DNA from: Halomonas sp. SpR8
Lineage (GTDB): Bacteria; Pseudomonadota; Gammaproteobacteria; Pseudomonadales; Halomonadaceae
Length of the DNA: 64,000 bases
Reading direction: 5' to 3'
NCBI RefSeq assembly: GCF_031010195.1
Contig: NZ_JAUAMC010000007.1
Span: 1 to 64,000, forward strand
Shown: positions 54,107-61,480 of the stretch, piece after piece
Layout of the letters: every line of letters starts with the position of its first letter
How positions within the stretch are numbered: the stretch's first letter is position 1
Notes under the pieces: generated by a model
Told to the model about the DNA's origin: nothing
Database searches by the model: none
The model's input: only the letters and a program-made list of their open reading frames with translations
Made by a program: the position numbers and the translations under genes

Positions 54107-54844
54107 TTAATAGTAGCCGCCAAGCCAGCTTATTACGTCATCGATACTATGAACTTCATGGCGAGGTGGCAGGTGAGGCCGCTCGATCATCACCACGGGC
54201 AGGCCGAGCCTACGGGCAGCGGTAAGTTTGGAAGCCGCGCCTTCGCCGCCGGAGTTTTTACATACGATGCGCTCAATCCGCTGGGTTTCCAGCAGGGCCA
54301 AGTCGCCCTCCAGGGTAAACGGGCCTCTATCGATCACGGCGGTATAATCAGCAAGCGAAGGCGGGCTGGTAGGCTGATCAACCAAACGCAGAACGTAATG
54401 GTGCTGGGGCTGGGCGTCAAAGGCAGCCAGGTGCATGCGGCCAATGGCGAGCAGTACACGCTGGGGCGGGCCAGCCAAGGCGCTCACCGCCTCATCGATA
54501 CTTGCCACGCTCTGCCACTGGTCGCCGTCAACAGGTCGCCAGGCGGGCCGAGTAAGCGCAATGGCCTTAATGCCGCACTGGGCCGCTGCGGCAACTACAT
54601 TAGCGCTCATCTGCGCAGCAAAGGGGTGGGTGGCATCGACAATATGGGTAATGCGCTCCTGGGCTAAAAAAGCCACAAGCCCACTCACGCCGCCAAAACC
54701 GCCAATGCGGGTCGGCAACGGCTGGGCTTTGGGCGAGTTCACCCGCCCGGCGTAGCTGAAAATAGCGGGAAGCCCGCGTTTCGCGACAGCGCTGGCCAAG
54801 GCGCTGGCTTCAGAGGTTCCCCCAAGAATTAGGATTTTGATCAT
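54107..54844 (-). CDS. cobK: Precorrin-6A reductase, inverted within the operon
   Basis: This 245-residue NADPH-dependent reductase reduces precorrin-6A. The start KILILGGTSEASALASAVA and later blocks FSYAGRVN, HIVDATHPFAAQMSANVVAAA and RIVCKNSGGEGAASKLTAA fit CobK. It is the only minus-strand gene in the ring operon. Its ATG (54844-54842) overlaps the cobL ATG within CATG. A 19-residue upstream extension is possible in frame but lies in cobL and lacks similarity. No clear ribosome binding site precedes it. Confidence 0.93.
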   Translation of the reverse strand: MIKILILGGTSEASALASAVAKRGLPAIFSYAGRVNSPKAQPLPTRIGGFGGVSGLVAFLAQERITHIVDATHPFAAQMSANVVAAAAQCGIKAIALTRPAWRPVDGDQWQSVASIDEAVSALAGPPQRVLLAIGRMHLAAFDAQPQHHYVLRLVDQPTSPPSLADYTAVIDRGPFTLEGDLALLETQRIERIVCKNSGGEGAASKLTAARRLGLPVVMIERPHLPPRHEVHSIDDVISWLGGYY

Positions 54845-56063
54845 GGCAGAGGTTAACAACGCTCCCTGGTTGACGCTATTAGGCTGGGGGGAGAGTGGCA
54901 TAGCGGGGCTAAACCCGGCAAGCCGTGAAGCGCTGGAAAATGCCCAGGTGGTATTCGGCGCCCGCCGTCACTTACGCCTGCTGCCACCCCTGAACGCTGA
55001 CCAGAACACTGAGATGCATGAATGGCCGGTGCCCTTTGCCGACGGTATTCCCATGCTGTTAGATCAGCGCGGCCGCCGGGTCGTTATGCTGGTCTCCGGC
55101 GACCCTTTCTGGTTTGGAGCGGGCACTTCCATATCACACCACCTAGCGGCAGACGAGTGGCAGGCGCTGCCATCTCCCTCCACCTTTAGCCTGGCGGCAT
55201 CCCGTTTAGGCTGGCCGCTGGAGCGTTGCACTTGCCTGGGCTTGCACGCCAAACCGCTGGCGCGCATCCGCCCCTATCTGCATACCGGTAGGCGTTTATT
55301 GGTGCTGGTGAGAGACGGCGAGGCGGTGGCCGAGTTAGCGGAGTTGATCCAAAAGTTCGGCTTTGGTGACTCCCAGCTAACGATGCTGGAGTCCCTAGGC
55401 GGTGCCAATGAGCGCATTCGCCATTGTCGTATTGATGCCGCCTTACCCGATGATATTGCCCACCCGGTCGCGGTAGCGCTGGACGTCGCAGGCGCTGGCC
55501 CCGCCTTGCCGCTTACCCCCGGCCTGCCGGATCGCTTTTTTGAGCATGACGGCCAGATCACCAAACAGGCCGTTCGGGCGATCACGCTTTCCGCGTTAGC
55601 CCCCATGCCCGGTGAGCGGCTATGGGATATCGGCACCGGGTCTGCCTCCATCGCCATTGAGTGGCTGCTCGCCCATGGGGATAATCAGGCCATCGGCTTT
55701 GAGCGCCACCCCGAACGGGCAGCCAGGGCGCGAGCTAACGCAGTCAACCTGGGCGTTGACTGGCTGGAGGTCAAAGAGGGCAGTGCGGCTGAAATGCTCA
55801 ACGAAGCACCGCTGCCGGATGCGGTGTTTATCGGCGGCGGGTTATCTCAAACTTTGTTAGACGCCTTATGGCAGCGCCTACCTAAAGGCGTGCGCATCAT
55901 CGCCAATGCGGTGACCCTGGAATCGGAAGCACTGCTGGCCCACTGGCACCAGCAGGCAGGCGGCGAGCTGCTGCGCCTTGAACTGGCTAACGCCGCCCCC
56001 ATCGGCACCCGCCGGGGCTGGAAAGCCAGTTACCCCATTGTTCAGTGGCGGGGCGTTCGATGA
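54843..56063 (+). CDS. cobL: Precorrin-6Y C5,15-methyltransferase (decarboxylating)
   Basis: This fused CbiE-CbiT protein of about 406 residues methylates C5 and C15 and decarboxylates C12. The N-terminal half has LLGWGESGIAGLNPASREAL and VSGDPFWFGAGTSISHHL; the C-terminal half has the SAM motif MPGERLWDIGTGSASIAIEW. AGGA at 54831-54834, eight bases before the ATG, serves as ribosome binding site and lies within cobK. A TTG at 54837 is an alternative. It overlaps cobE by 4 bp. Confidence 0.93.
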   Translation: MAEVNNAPWLTLLGWGESGIAGLNPASREALENAQVVFGARRHLRLLPPLNADQNTEMHEWPVPFADGIPMLLDQRGRRVVMLVSGDPFWFGAGTSISHHLAADEWQALPSPSTFSLAASRLGWPLERCTCLGLHAKPLARIRPYLHTGRRLLVLVRDGEAVAELAELIQKFGFGDSQLTMLESLGGANERIRHCRIDAALPDDIAHPVAVALDVAGAGPALPLTPGLPDRFFEHDGQITKQAVRAITLSALAPMPGERLWDIGTGSASIAIEWLLAHGDNQAIGFERHPERAARARANAVNLGVDWLEVKEGSAAEMLNEAPLPDAVFIGGGLSQTLLDALWQRLPKGVRIIANAVTLESEALLAHWHQQAGGELLRLELANAAPIGTRRGWKASYPIVQWRGVR

Positions 56064-56437
56064 GGGGGCAGAAGCTAAAAGTAGCGGGGTTTGGCTTTCG
56101 CAGCGAAGCGCCGCTGGCGTCTCTGGTTCAAGCGCTTGATCAACTGATTGAGCAGTATGGCGCCATCGACCAACTGGCGGCGGCTCACTCCATGTTGCCA
56201 TTGGTTCAACAGCTGGGCCGACTGCGCAGCCTTGAAGTTATCGCCGTGGCGGACGCCGAGCTTTCTACAGCGGCGACGCTCACCCACTCGGCTCGCAGTA
56301 TGCAGGCTCGTGGTACCGGCAGTGTGGCCGAAGCCGTGGCGCTACTGGCGGCAGGGCCAGGAGCGGCGCTGCTTGGCCCACGACTCATATCAGCGGATCG
56401 GCAGGCGACTATTGCTGTGGCACAAGTTGCTGACTAG
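56060..56437 (+). CDS. cobE: CobE / CbiG C-terminal-like protein
   Basis: This 125-residue protein matches CobE, related to the C-terminal domain of CbiG: KVAGFGFRSEAPLASLVQAL at the start, LAAAHSMLPLVQQLG in the middle and TGSVAEAVALLAAGPGAALL further on. Its biochemical role in the aerobic pathway is not fully defined. It starts in the cobL stop and lies 12 bp before cobM. Confidence 0.87.
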   Translation: MRGQKLKVAGFGFRSEAPLASLVQALDQLIEQYGAIDQLAAAHSMLPLVQQLGRLRSLEVIAVADAELSTAATLTHSARSMQARGTGSVAEAVALLAAGPGAALLGPRLISADRQATIAVAQVAD

Positions 56438-56449
56438 AGGAATGACGCA

Positions 56450-57247
56450 ATGACCGTACACTTTATCGGCGCAGGCCCCGGCGCGCCGGATCTGTTGACC
56501 CTACGCGGGCGCGACTTAATCGCCGCCTGCCCGGTGTGCCTCTATGCGGGATCACTAGTGCCGGAGCAGATTCTGGAACACTGCCCGCCAGGGGCCAGGG
56601 TGATCAACACTGCGCCGCTCTCGCTAGACGAGATACTTCACGAAATTCAAACCGCCCACGCGCAAGGCTTGGACGTTGCCAGACTGCACTCGGGGGATCT
56701 CTCGGTATGGTCAGCCATGGGCGAGCAACTGCGCCGCCTTCGCGAGCTGGATATCCCTTATAGCATCACCCCCGGCGTGCCATCCTTTGCGGCAGCGGCG
56801 GCGACGCTAGGTCAGGAGTTAACGCTACCCGGCGTGGCCCAGTCGGTGGTGCTTACCCGCACGCCGGGGCGTGCCAGTGCCATGCCCAGCGAAGAGACCC
56901 TGGCCAACTTTGCCCGCACCGGGGCCACGCTGGCGATTCATCTCTCAATCCATAATCTCGCCCAGGTAGTGGAAAGCCTGACGCCTTACTACGGCGAGCA
57001 GTGCCCAGTAGCGATTGTATGGCGGGCCAGCTGGCCGGACGAGCGGGTAGTGCGGGGGCGGCTAGGCAGCATAGAAGGGCTGATTGATGACACCATGCAA
57101 CGCACCGCGCTGATATTGGTAGGGCCAGTGCTGGAGAGCGAAGACTTTGATGAGAGCAGCCTCTACGCGGAGGGCTACGACCGCCGCTTCCGCCCACAGT
57201 CGGCGGATTCGCCCTTTGCCACACCCACTGATAAGAGCGAGCCATGA
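56450..57247 (+). CDS. cobM: Precorrin-4 C11-methyltransferase
   Basis: This 265-residue methylase methylates C11. Characteristic are [61 protein letters not shown] and [28 protein letters not shown] lies before the start. The stop overlaps cobF by 4 bp. Confidence 0.95.
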   Translation: MTVHFIGAGPGAPDLLTLRGRDLIAACPVCLYAGSLVPEQILEHCPPGARVINTAPLSLDEILHEIQTAHAQGLDVARLHSGDLSVWSAMGEQLRRLRELDIPYSITPGVPSFAAAAATLGQELTLPGVAQSVVLTRTPGRASAMPSEETLANFARTGATLAIHLSIHNLAQVVESLTPYYGEQCPVAIVWRASWPDERVVRGRLGSIEGLIDDTMQRTALILVGPVLESEDFDESSLYAEGYDRRFRPQSADSPFATPTDKSEP

Positions 57248-58017
57248 TCACGCTTTCACTGATTGGTATCGGCACCGGCAACCTTGACCACGTCACCCTG
57301 GCAGCAGTGCGTGCGCTTAACAACGCAGACGTTATCCTGCTGCCCCGCAAAGGCGATGCCAAATCAGACCTGCTCGACCTGCGCCGCCTGCTATGCGAAC
57401 GGCTGTTAGAAGCGCCGGTGACCACCCACATCGTCGAATTCGACCTACCTAGTCGTGATGATGGCCGGGATAGCCGCAATGACTACCTCGGCGCAGTAGA
57501 CGACTGGCACGCGGCCATTGCCAGCGTGTGGGCGCAGCTAATCGATCAACACCTGCCCAGCGGCGGGCGGGTCGGCATGTTGGTGTGGGGCGACCCCTCG
57601 CTTTTTGACAGTAGCTTGCGCATCACCCAGCGGCTAAGCGCGGCGGGTAGGGCGGTTGAGGTAGAGGTAGTGCCAGGCATCACCAGCCTGCAGGTACTCA
57701 CCGCCGAACATAAAATCCCCCTTAATGCCCTCGCCGAGCCGGTACAAATAACCACCGGCCGCCGCCTGCGCGAACGCGGCTGGCCTGAAGACGCCGCCAC
57801 GGTAGCGGTCATGCTCGACAGCGGCGGCGCCTTTACCACGCTGCCGCCTGAAGATAACTACATATGGTGGGGCGCCTACCTGGGCATGGAGAAACAGTGC
57901 CTAATCAAAGGCTGGCTAAGTGAGGTCAGCGACGAGATCATCCAACGCCGCGCCGAACTGCGCGAACAGCACGGCTGGATCATGGATATCTACCTGCTCG
58001 CCAAGCCGGAAAAATAA
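57244..58017 (+). CDS. cobF: Precorrin-6A synthase (deacetylating)
   Basis: This 257-residue methylase methylates C1 with loss of acetate, a reaction specific to the aerobic pathway. The start [38 protein letters not shown] and [19 protein letters not shown] are typical of CobF. It is the last ring-synthesis gene. With cobG it indicates the oxygen-dependent route. Confidence 0.94.
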   Translation: MITLSLIGIGTGNLDHVTLAAVRALNNADVILLPRKGDAKSDLLDLRRLLCERLLEAPVTTHIVEFDLPSRDDGRDSRNDYLGAVDDWHAAIASVWAQLIDQHLPSGGRVGMLVWGDPSLFDSSLRITQRLSAAGRAVEVEVVPGITSLQVLTAEHKIPLNALAEPVQITTGRRLRERGWPEDAATVAVMLDSGGAFTTLPPEDNYIWWGAYLGMEKQCLIKGWLSEVSDEIIQRRAELREQHGWIMDIYLLAKPEK

Positions 58018-58090
58018 CCCCAGGTATGAATATGGAATGTTTTTCCATAAAATAACGCTACCTACTCCTAGCCAGCAGAAAGGAAAAACC

Positions 58091-58531
58091 ATGAGCTTTT
58101 ACGTATATCTATCCGGCGAGATTCACACCGACTGGCGCGAAGAAATCCAGCGCGGCGCTGACGCAGCGGGCCTGGATATCGTCTTCACCGCCCCGGTCAC
58201 CGACCACGACGCCAGTGATGCCGCAGGCGACCACCTGGGCGCGCAGAGCAGCCAGTTCTGGCGCGACCACCAATCATCCAAGATCAACGCCATCCGCACC
58301 CGCACCATGATCGAGCAAGCGGATCTGGTAGTGGTACGTTTCGGCGACAAATACAAACAGTGGAATGCCGCGTTTGATGCAGGCTACTGCGCCGCGCTCG
58401 CCAAGCCCTACATCACCCTGCACAGCGAAGACATCATCCACCCGCTAAAAGAAGTCGACGCAGGCGCCCAGGCTTGGTGCACCACCACCGAGCAGGTCGT
58501 CGAAACTCTGCGCTACGTCCTAAAAGCCTAA
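58091..58531 (+). CDS. ytoQ: YtoQ family protein
   Basis: This 146-residue protein has the YtoQ features YVYLSGEIHTDWREEI, VTDHDASDAAGDHLG and ADLVVVRFGDKYKQWNAAFDAGYCAAL, related to nucleoside 2-deoxyribosyltransferase-like folds. Function is not known. The start at 58091 follows GAAAGGAAAA; a longer frame overlaps cobF without similarity. A diverged copy of its last 56 bp recurs at 59159. Confidence 0.88.
   Translation: MSFYVYLSGEIHTDWREEIQRGADAAGLDIVFTAPVTDHDASDAAGDHLGAQSSQFWRDHQSSKINAIRTRTMIEQADLVVVRFGDKYKQWNAAFDAGYCAALAKPYITLHSEDIIHPLKEVDAGAQAWCTTTEQVVETLRYVLKA
58476..58531 (+). repeat. ytoQ 3'-end repeat, copy A
   Basis: The last 56 bp of ytoQ (GGTGCACCACCACC...AAAGCCTAA) recur at 59159-59214 with about 12 differences, including the stop codon. 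The two copies flank the BrnT/BrnA genes as direct repeats. Confidence 0.8.
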
Positions 58532-58564
58532 TCCCGCAGCCCCTCCCGCAAGCCCTGCTAAAAC

Positions 58565-58593
58565 TTGTGGGAGGGCGCTTTAGCGCGCGACGG
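58565..58593. repeat. REP-like palindromic element, copy 1
   Basis: TTGTGGGAGGGCGCTTTAGC followed by GCGCGACGG resembles the REP elements of Pseudomonas and Halomonas (GTGGGAGC...GCGCGA). GCGCT and AGCGC pair as a hairpin. A second copy is at 59253. Each follows one copy of the ytoQ 3' end, so the two were duplicated together. Confidence 0.65.
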
Positions 58594-58625
58594 TTCTGCC
58601 TTGAGAATCATCAACAGTTAGTGAG

Positions 58626-58653
58626 TTGATAATAACTACAACATAACTACAAT
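58626..58653 (+). promoter_or_regulatory. Promoter of brnTA
   Basis: TTGATA (58626-58631) and TACAAT (58648-58653) with a 16-bp spacer resemble a sigma-70 promoter. Transcription would begin about 58660, directly at the brnT ATG (58661), so the transcript may be leaderless. The AACTACA repeats (AACTACAACATAACTACA) in the spacer may bind BrnA. Confidence 0.55.
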
Positions 58654-58660
58654 GTAATGC

Positions 58661-58954
58661 ATGGGCCATCTTACCTTTGATTGGGATCCACTTAAGAATG
58701 CCGCTAATCGCAAGAAGCATGGCGTCTCGTTCGAAGAGGCAAAGACTGCCTTCACGGACGAATTCGGCCGCCTTATATCTGATCCCGATCATTCTGAAGA
58801 GGAGGATCGGTTCATACTCCTTGGAACGAGCATTCATTCCCGTTTACTGGTGGTGTGCCACTGCGTTAGAGACGGAGAAACAATCCGAATTATCTCAGCG
58901 CGCAAGGCGGATAAACGAGAGCGAAAAACTTACGAAGGGTATAGACATGCGTGA
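58661..58954 (+). CDS. brnT: BrnT-family ribonuclease toxin
   Basis: This 97-residue protein matches BrnT: FDWDPLKNAANRKKHGVSFEEAK at the start, DPDHSEEEDRFILLG in the middle, and IRIISARKADKRERKTYE at the end. BrnT has a RelE-like fold and blocks translation. It overlaps the antitoxin gene by 8 bp. The start has no ribosome binding site. The pair lies between two copies of the ytoQ end. Confidence 0.9.
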   Translation: MGHLTFDWDPLKNAANRKKHGVSFEEAKTAFTDEFGRLISDPDHSEEEDRFILLGTSIHSRLLVVCHCVRDGETIRIISARKADKRERKTYEGYRHA

Positions 58955-59156
58955 CCATTACGATTTTTCAGAGTCAGTCAAAAACCCATACGCCAAGAAA
59001 CTTAAAAAGCAGGTCACGATCCGGCTGGATGAAGATACCATCGCGTATTTCAAGAATTTGGCGGAAGAGAAAGACCTTCCCTATCAGAGCTTGATCAATC
59101 TTTATCTGCGCGACTGTGCCCAGTCACATAAAGACCTCAAGCTTGAGTGGCAGTAA
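58947..59156 (+). CDS. brnA: BrnA-family antitoxin
   Basis: This 69-residue protein ends in a ribbon-helix-helix domain (KKQVTIRLDEDTIAYFKNLAEEKDLPYQSLINLYLRDC) typical of BrnA. It should neutralise BrnT and repress the operon. The ATG at 58947 lies in the end of brnT; a longer frame upstream runs through brnT and is not coding. Its stop lies two bases before the ytoQ-like repeat. Confidence 0.88.
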   Translation: MRDHYDFSESVKNPYAKKLKKQVTIRLDEDTIAYFKNLAEEKDLPYQSLINLYLRDCAQSHKDLKLEWQ

Positions 59157-59158
59157 AC

Positions 59159-59214
59159 GGTGCACCACTACCGATCAGGTGATTGAAATCCACCGTTACG
59201 TTCTCAAAGCCTAA
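59159..59214 (+). repeat. ytoQ 3'-end repeat, copy B
   Basis: GGTGCACCACTACCGATCAG and the following bases encode CTTTDQVIEIHRYVLKA and a stop, corresponding to the C-terminus of YtoQ (CTTTEQVVETLRYVLKA). It is not joined to the rest of the gene. It ends the brnTA insert. Confidence 0.8.
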
Positions 59215-59623
59215 GCCACAGCGCTTCCCAAAGCTCTGCCACTGCACTGGTGTTGTGGGAGGGAGCTTTAGCTCGCGAAGACTCAGCCACATAATCAATC
59301 TCGCCACCTCGTAGCGCGGCATAACGCTTGGCGAAGAACGAGCTAAAAGGTGCCCGCAGCGGCGGCCCGGCGCGAAGGCAGCGCCAGCTGCGTAAAACTT
59401 GCTACAGCACAACTTTTCTGCAAAGCCGCGTGACCTAAGCCAATTTTATGAATAGAGTATGATTAGATCAGCAAAACTAGCTAGTACGCGAATTTTAGAT
59501 ATACTGCCGAACTATTATTAATTTTATAAGAATCAGTTGATTAGCGCTGTTTCAACGCGCGCGATAAGAATGTTGAATAGCCCAGCGTATTCATTCAATA
59601 TCTGAACGTGCAGTCTAATAACT
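59215..59623. other. Gene-free stretch with a second REP-like element
   Basis: No convincing gene is present. A second REP-like copy (TTGTGGGAGGGAGCTTTAGC, then TCGCGAAG) lies at 59253-59280. From about 59440 to 59620 the DNA is A+T-rich, with no long frame, and ends at an integron-type core site. This could be the remains of an attI region or of a lost cassette. No integrase fragment was recognised. Confidence 0.45.
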
Positions 59624-59630
59624 GTTAGGC
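59624..59630 (+). repeat. Integron-type core site GTTAGGC before cassette 1
   Basis: GTTAGGC fits the GTTRRRY crossover consensus. The RES gene begins ten bases later. The expected complementary start of the cassette's own attC, GCCTAAC, is matched by TCCTAAC at 60566 except for two bases. Confidence 0.6.
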
Positions 59631-59639
59631 TCGGACACC

Positions 59640-60560
59640 ATGATTCTCGATGACTGTGAAGAAATTTTTCATCAGGCACTCTCAAGTGAGTCCGAGACGG
59701 CGTTCCGTAACGCCATAGATCCCTTATTCAAAGAATACGAGATCCTGTCGCTCGAGTTCGGTCGCGGCAGCATGTTTTGGCGTGCCAGACTCATAGAGAG
59801 CGAGATGTATCCAAATATTTCTGATCTCGACTACCCGCCGCCCGAGCTTACTCGGCAGGGGAGACTGAATGATCCTGGCGCCCCTTGCTTCTACATTTCT
59901 GCACGCAAAGAAACTGCTCTCGCTGAGGTTGGCGCAACGGAAGGACAGCTGGTACAGCTAGCGGGGTTTCGAATCAAGAATGAATCGCCGATCCGGCTTG
60001 CGGTAATTGGCGAGTACTCGAATGTGCAAAAGAGTGGATACATGCACTTCGCTGGCCGAGATCCAGAGATGGCTATCTCAAAGATTCTTAACGCCATGCC
60101 TCGTCAACAGTCTTTGAAGAAACTCTACATTGACAAATTTTTCGCGAGTATTCTTTCGAACCCAGACGCTTCAGCTAACGGCTATATGTTCAGCCGTGCC
60201 CTTGCCCGAGCAATCTACTCGCGCGTCGGTGCTGGAGGCATCGTCTTTCCAAGTGTGAAGGACCGCGGAGGTTTCAATCTAGCTGTCCAAGCCGAGCCAT
60301 CTGACAAGAGCTTTCAAAATGTCAGTTGCCTCGTAGTGCGCATGGGAAAGCCTCGCAGGTTTGGGTTGATTGAGTTCACGATAGTTAAATCTGCTGAGCG
60401 GCTAGATGAGGACTGGAACTTCATCTGGCTAGAGGGGGGCGACCCAGAGGCGATCGGCATGTACAACATGAGCAAAGAGGAGTTTGAGATGGCGTCGCGT
60501 AATCCCAGCGATAGAAACAATCTCCTACATATGCTTCACACACACGCCGGGCGCCGCTAG
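59640..60560 (+). CDS. RES-domain protein, cassette 1
   Basis: This 306-residue protein has a RES domain: MFWRARLIE near residue 48, then RLNDPGAPCFYISARKETALAEV at 75-97, with the arginine, tyrosine (Y85) and glutamate (E96) of the proposed NAD-binding site. RES toxins degrade NAD+. Here there is an extra C-terminal region of about 100 residues and no Xre-type antitoxin gene. It is carried by an integron cassette. Whether it is toxic or a metabolic or defence protein is unknown. Confidence 0.75.
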   Translation: MILDDCEEIFHQALSSESETAFRNAIDPLFKEYEILSLEFGRGSMFWRARLIESEMYPNISDLDYPPPELTRQGRLNDPGAPCFYISARKETALAEVGATEGQLVQLAGFRIKNESPIRLAVIGEYSNVQKSGYMHFAGRDPEMAISKILNAMPRQQSLKKLYIDKFFASILSNPDASANGYMFSRALARAIYSRVGAGGIVFPSVKDRGGFNLAVQAEPSDKSFQNVSCLVVRMGKPRRFGLIEFTIVKSAERLDEDWNFIWLEGGDPEAIGMYNMSKEEFEMASRNPSDRNNLLHMLHTHAGRR

Positions 60561-60565
60561 ACCAT

Positions 60566-60626
60566 TCCTAACAATTCATTCAAGCTTGATGCCGCTTCGC
60601 GGCACGACTCACTTCAAGCGTTAGCT
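60566..60626 (+). repeat. attC site 1
   Basis: The sequence TCCTAACAATTCATTCAAGC opens the site, GCCGCTTCGCGGC forms the central hairpin, and CTTCAAGCGTTAGCT closes it. This is the organisation of an integron 59-base element. It lies between the RES gene and the next cassette. Confidence 0.85.
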
Positions 60627-60640
60627 GAATAGGAGAGCGA

Positions 60641-61114
60641 GTGCAACTCAGTGAACTTACGGACAAAGAGCTTCTGGAGTTGCAGGCATCCGCGACAAAT
60701 GAGCTTAAAACTAGGGGGGTAGTCCGGACACAGAATAACCCGCTCGGCGATTATACGGAGTGGCTAGTCGCGAAGGCTTTGAATCTTGAGCTTCAAGCAA
60801 ACTCCAAAGCTGGGTATGACGGTGTCAGTAAAGATGGTGTGCGCATACAGATTAAGGGCCGCCGGGTTACGCCCACAAATAATTCGCGTCAGCTTAGCGC
60901 GATCAGGAAGTATACCGAGAAAGGCTTTGATGCTCTCGCAGCAGTTATTTATGACAAGAATTTTAACATCATTGAGGCGTTGCTTATACCTCACGAGGTT
61001 GTGGGGGAGTACGCTTCGTATCGTGAGCACGTGAATGCTCACATCTTGATATTGAAAGGGCCCATTTTAAGTGATCTAAGGGTTCAATCTATCAAGCAGA
61101 CGGTGTGTAGCTAA
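60641..61114 (+). CDS. DUF6998-like PD-(D/E)XK protein, cassette 2
   Basis: This 157-residue protein uses a GTG start after AGGAGAGC. The region GDYTEWLVAKALNLEL (Glu40), YDGVSKDGVRIQIKGRR (Asp60, Gln70-x-Lys72) fits the E-D-(E/Q)xK active site of restriction-endonuclease-like folds. The rest matches DUF6998 in pattern. It may be a nuclease, possibly with a defence role, as often carried by integron cassettes. No partner methylase is present. Confidence 0.65.
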   Translation: MQLSELTDKELLELQASATNELKTRGVVRTQNNPLGDYTEWLVAKALNLELQANSKAGYDGVSKDGVRIQIKGRRVTPTNNSRQLSAIRKYTEKGFDALAAVIYDKNFNIIEALLIPHEVVGEYASYREHVNAHILILKGPILSDLRVQSIKQTVCS

Positions 61115-61188
61115 CAATGCCAAAGCTTTTCCTTTTCCGTTGCGGCTTCGCCTCCACTACAATGCTGGCCATGTTGGCAGCGTTGAGG
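61109..61188 (+). repeat. attC site 2
   Basis: AGCTAACAATGCCAAAGC opens the site and TTGGCAGCGTTGAGG closes it; TGCCAA and TTGGCA pair as inner arms, with GCGGCTTCGCC between. AGCTAAC is the exact complement of the GTTAGCT at the left edge of this cassette, as integron cassettes require. The closing core (GTTGAGG) departs from the GTTRRRY consensus in the last base. Confidence 0.7.
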
Positions 61189-61255
61189 CTGCAGAAAACC
61201 CCGCTGACGCCTGAGTTTTGGTGGGATCAAGGAAAACACACGAGGAGTGGTCAGC

Positions 61256-61447
61256 ATGCAGCGTTTCAACTCCTATAACCACGATCAAAACGCCATGGTG
61301 GTGATCAACGACTAAGATCAGCTCCAACCCGGTACCTTTGAGCACGCGGTGTATTATCTGATTGAGCAAAGCTAAACTTAACCGTTTTCCATGCCAAGTA
61401 CCGCAACGATGCGGCCAGTCGACTGTCTATGATGCAGCTATTCTATA
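61256..61447 (+). pseudogene. IS1182-type transposase N-terminal remnant
   Basis: The frame reads MQRFNSYNHDQNAMVVIND, stop, DQLQPGTFEHAVYYLIEQ, stop, then continues with FHAKYRNDATGR in another frame. This is the N-terminus of an IS1182-like transposase, interrupted by stops and a frameshift and lacking the catalytic part. It separates the integron cassettes from the Rho-like gene. Confidence 0.7.
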
Positions 61448-61480
61448 AACCCCGGTTATTCAAGGCGAACCATCGATATT

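Noticed and set aside
58677..58946. Extended antitoxin reading through brnT
   Set aside because: The extra 90 codons are an off-frame reading of brnT; the ribbon-helix-helix protein starts at 58947.
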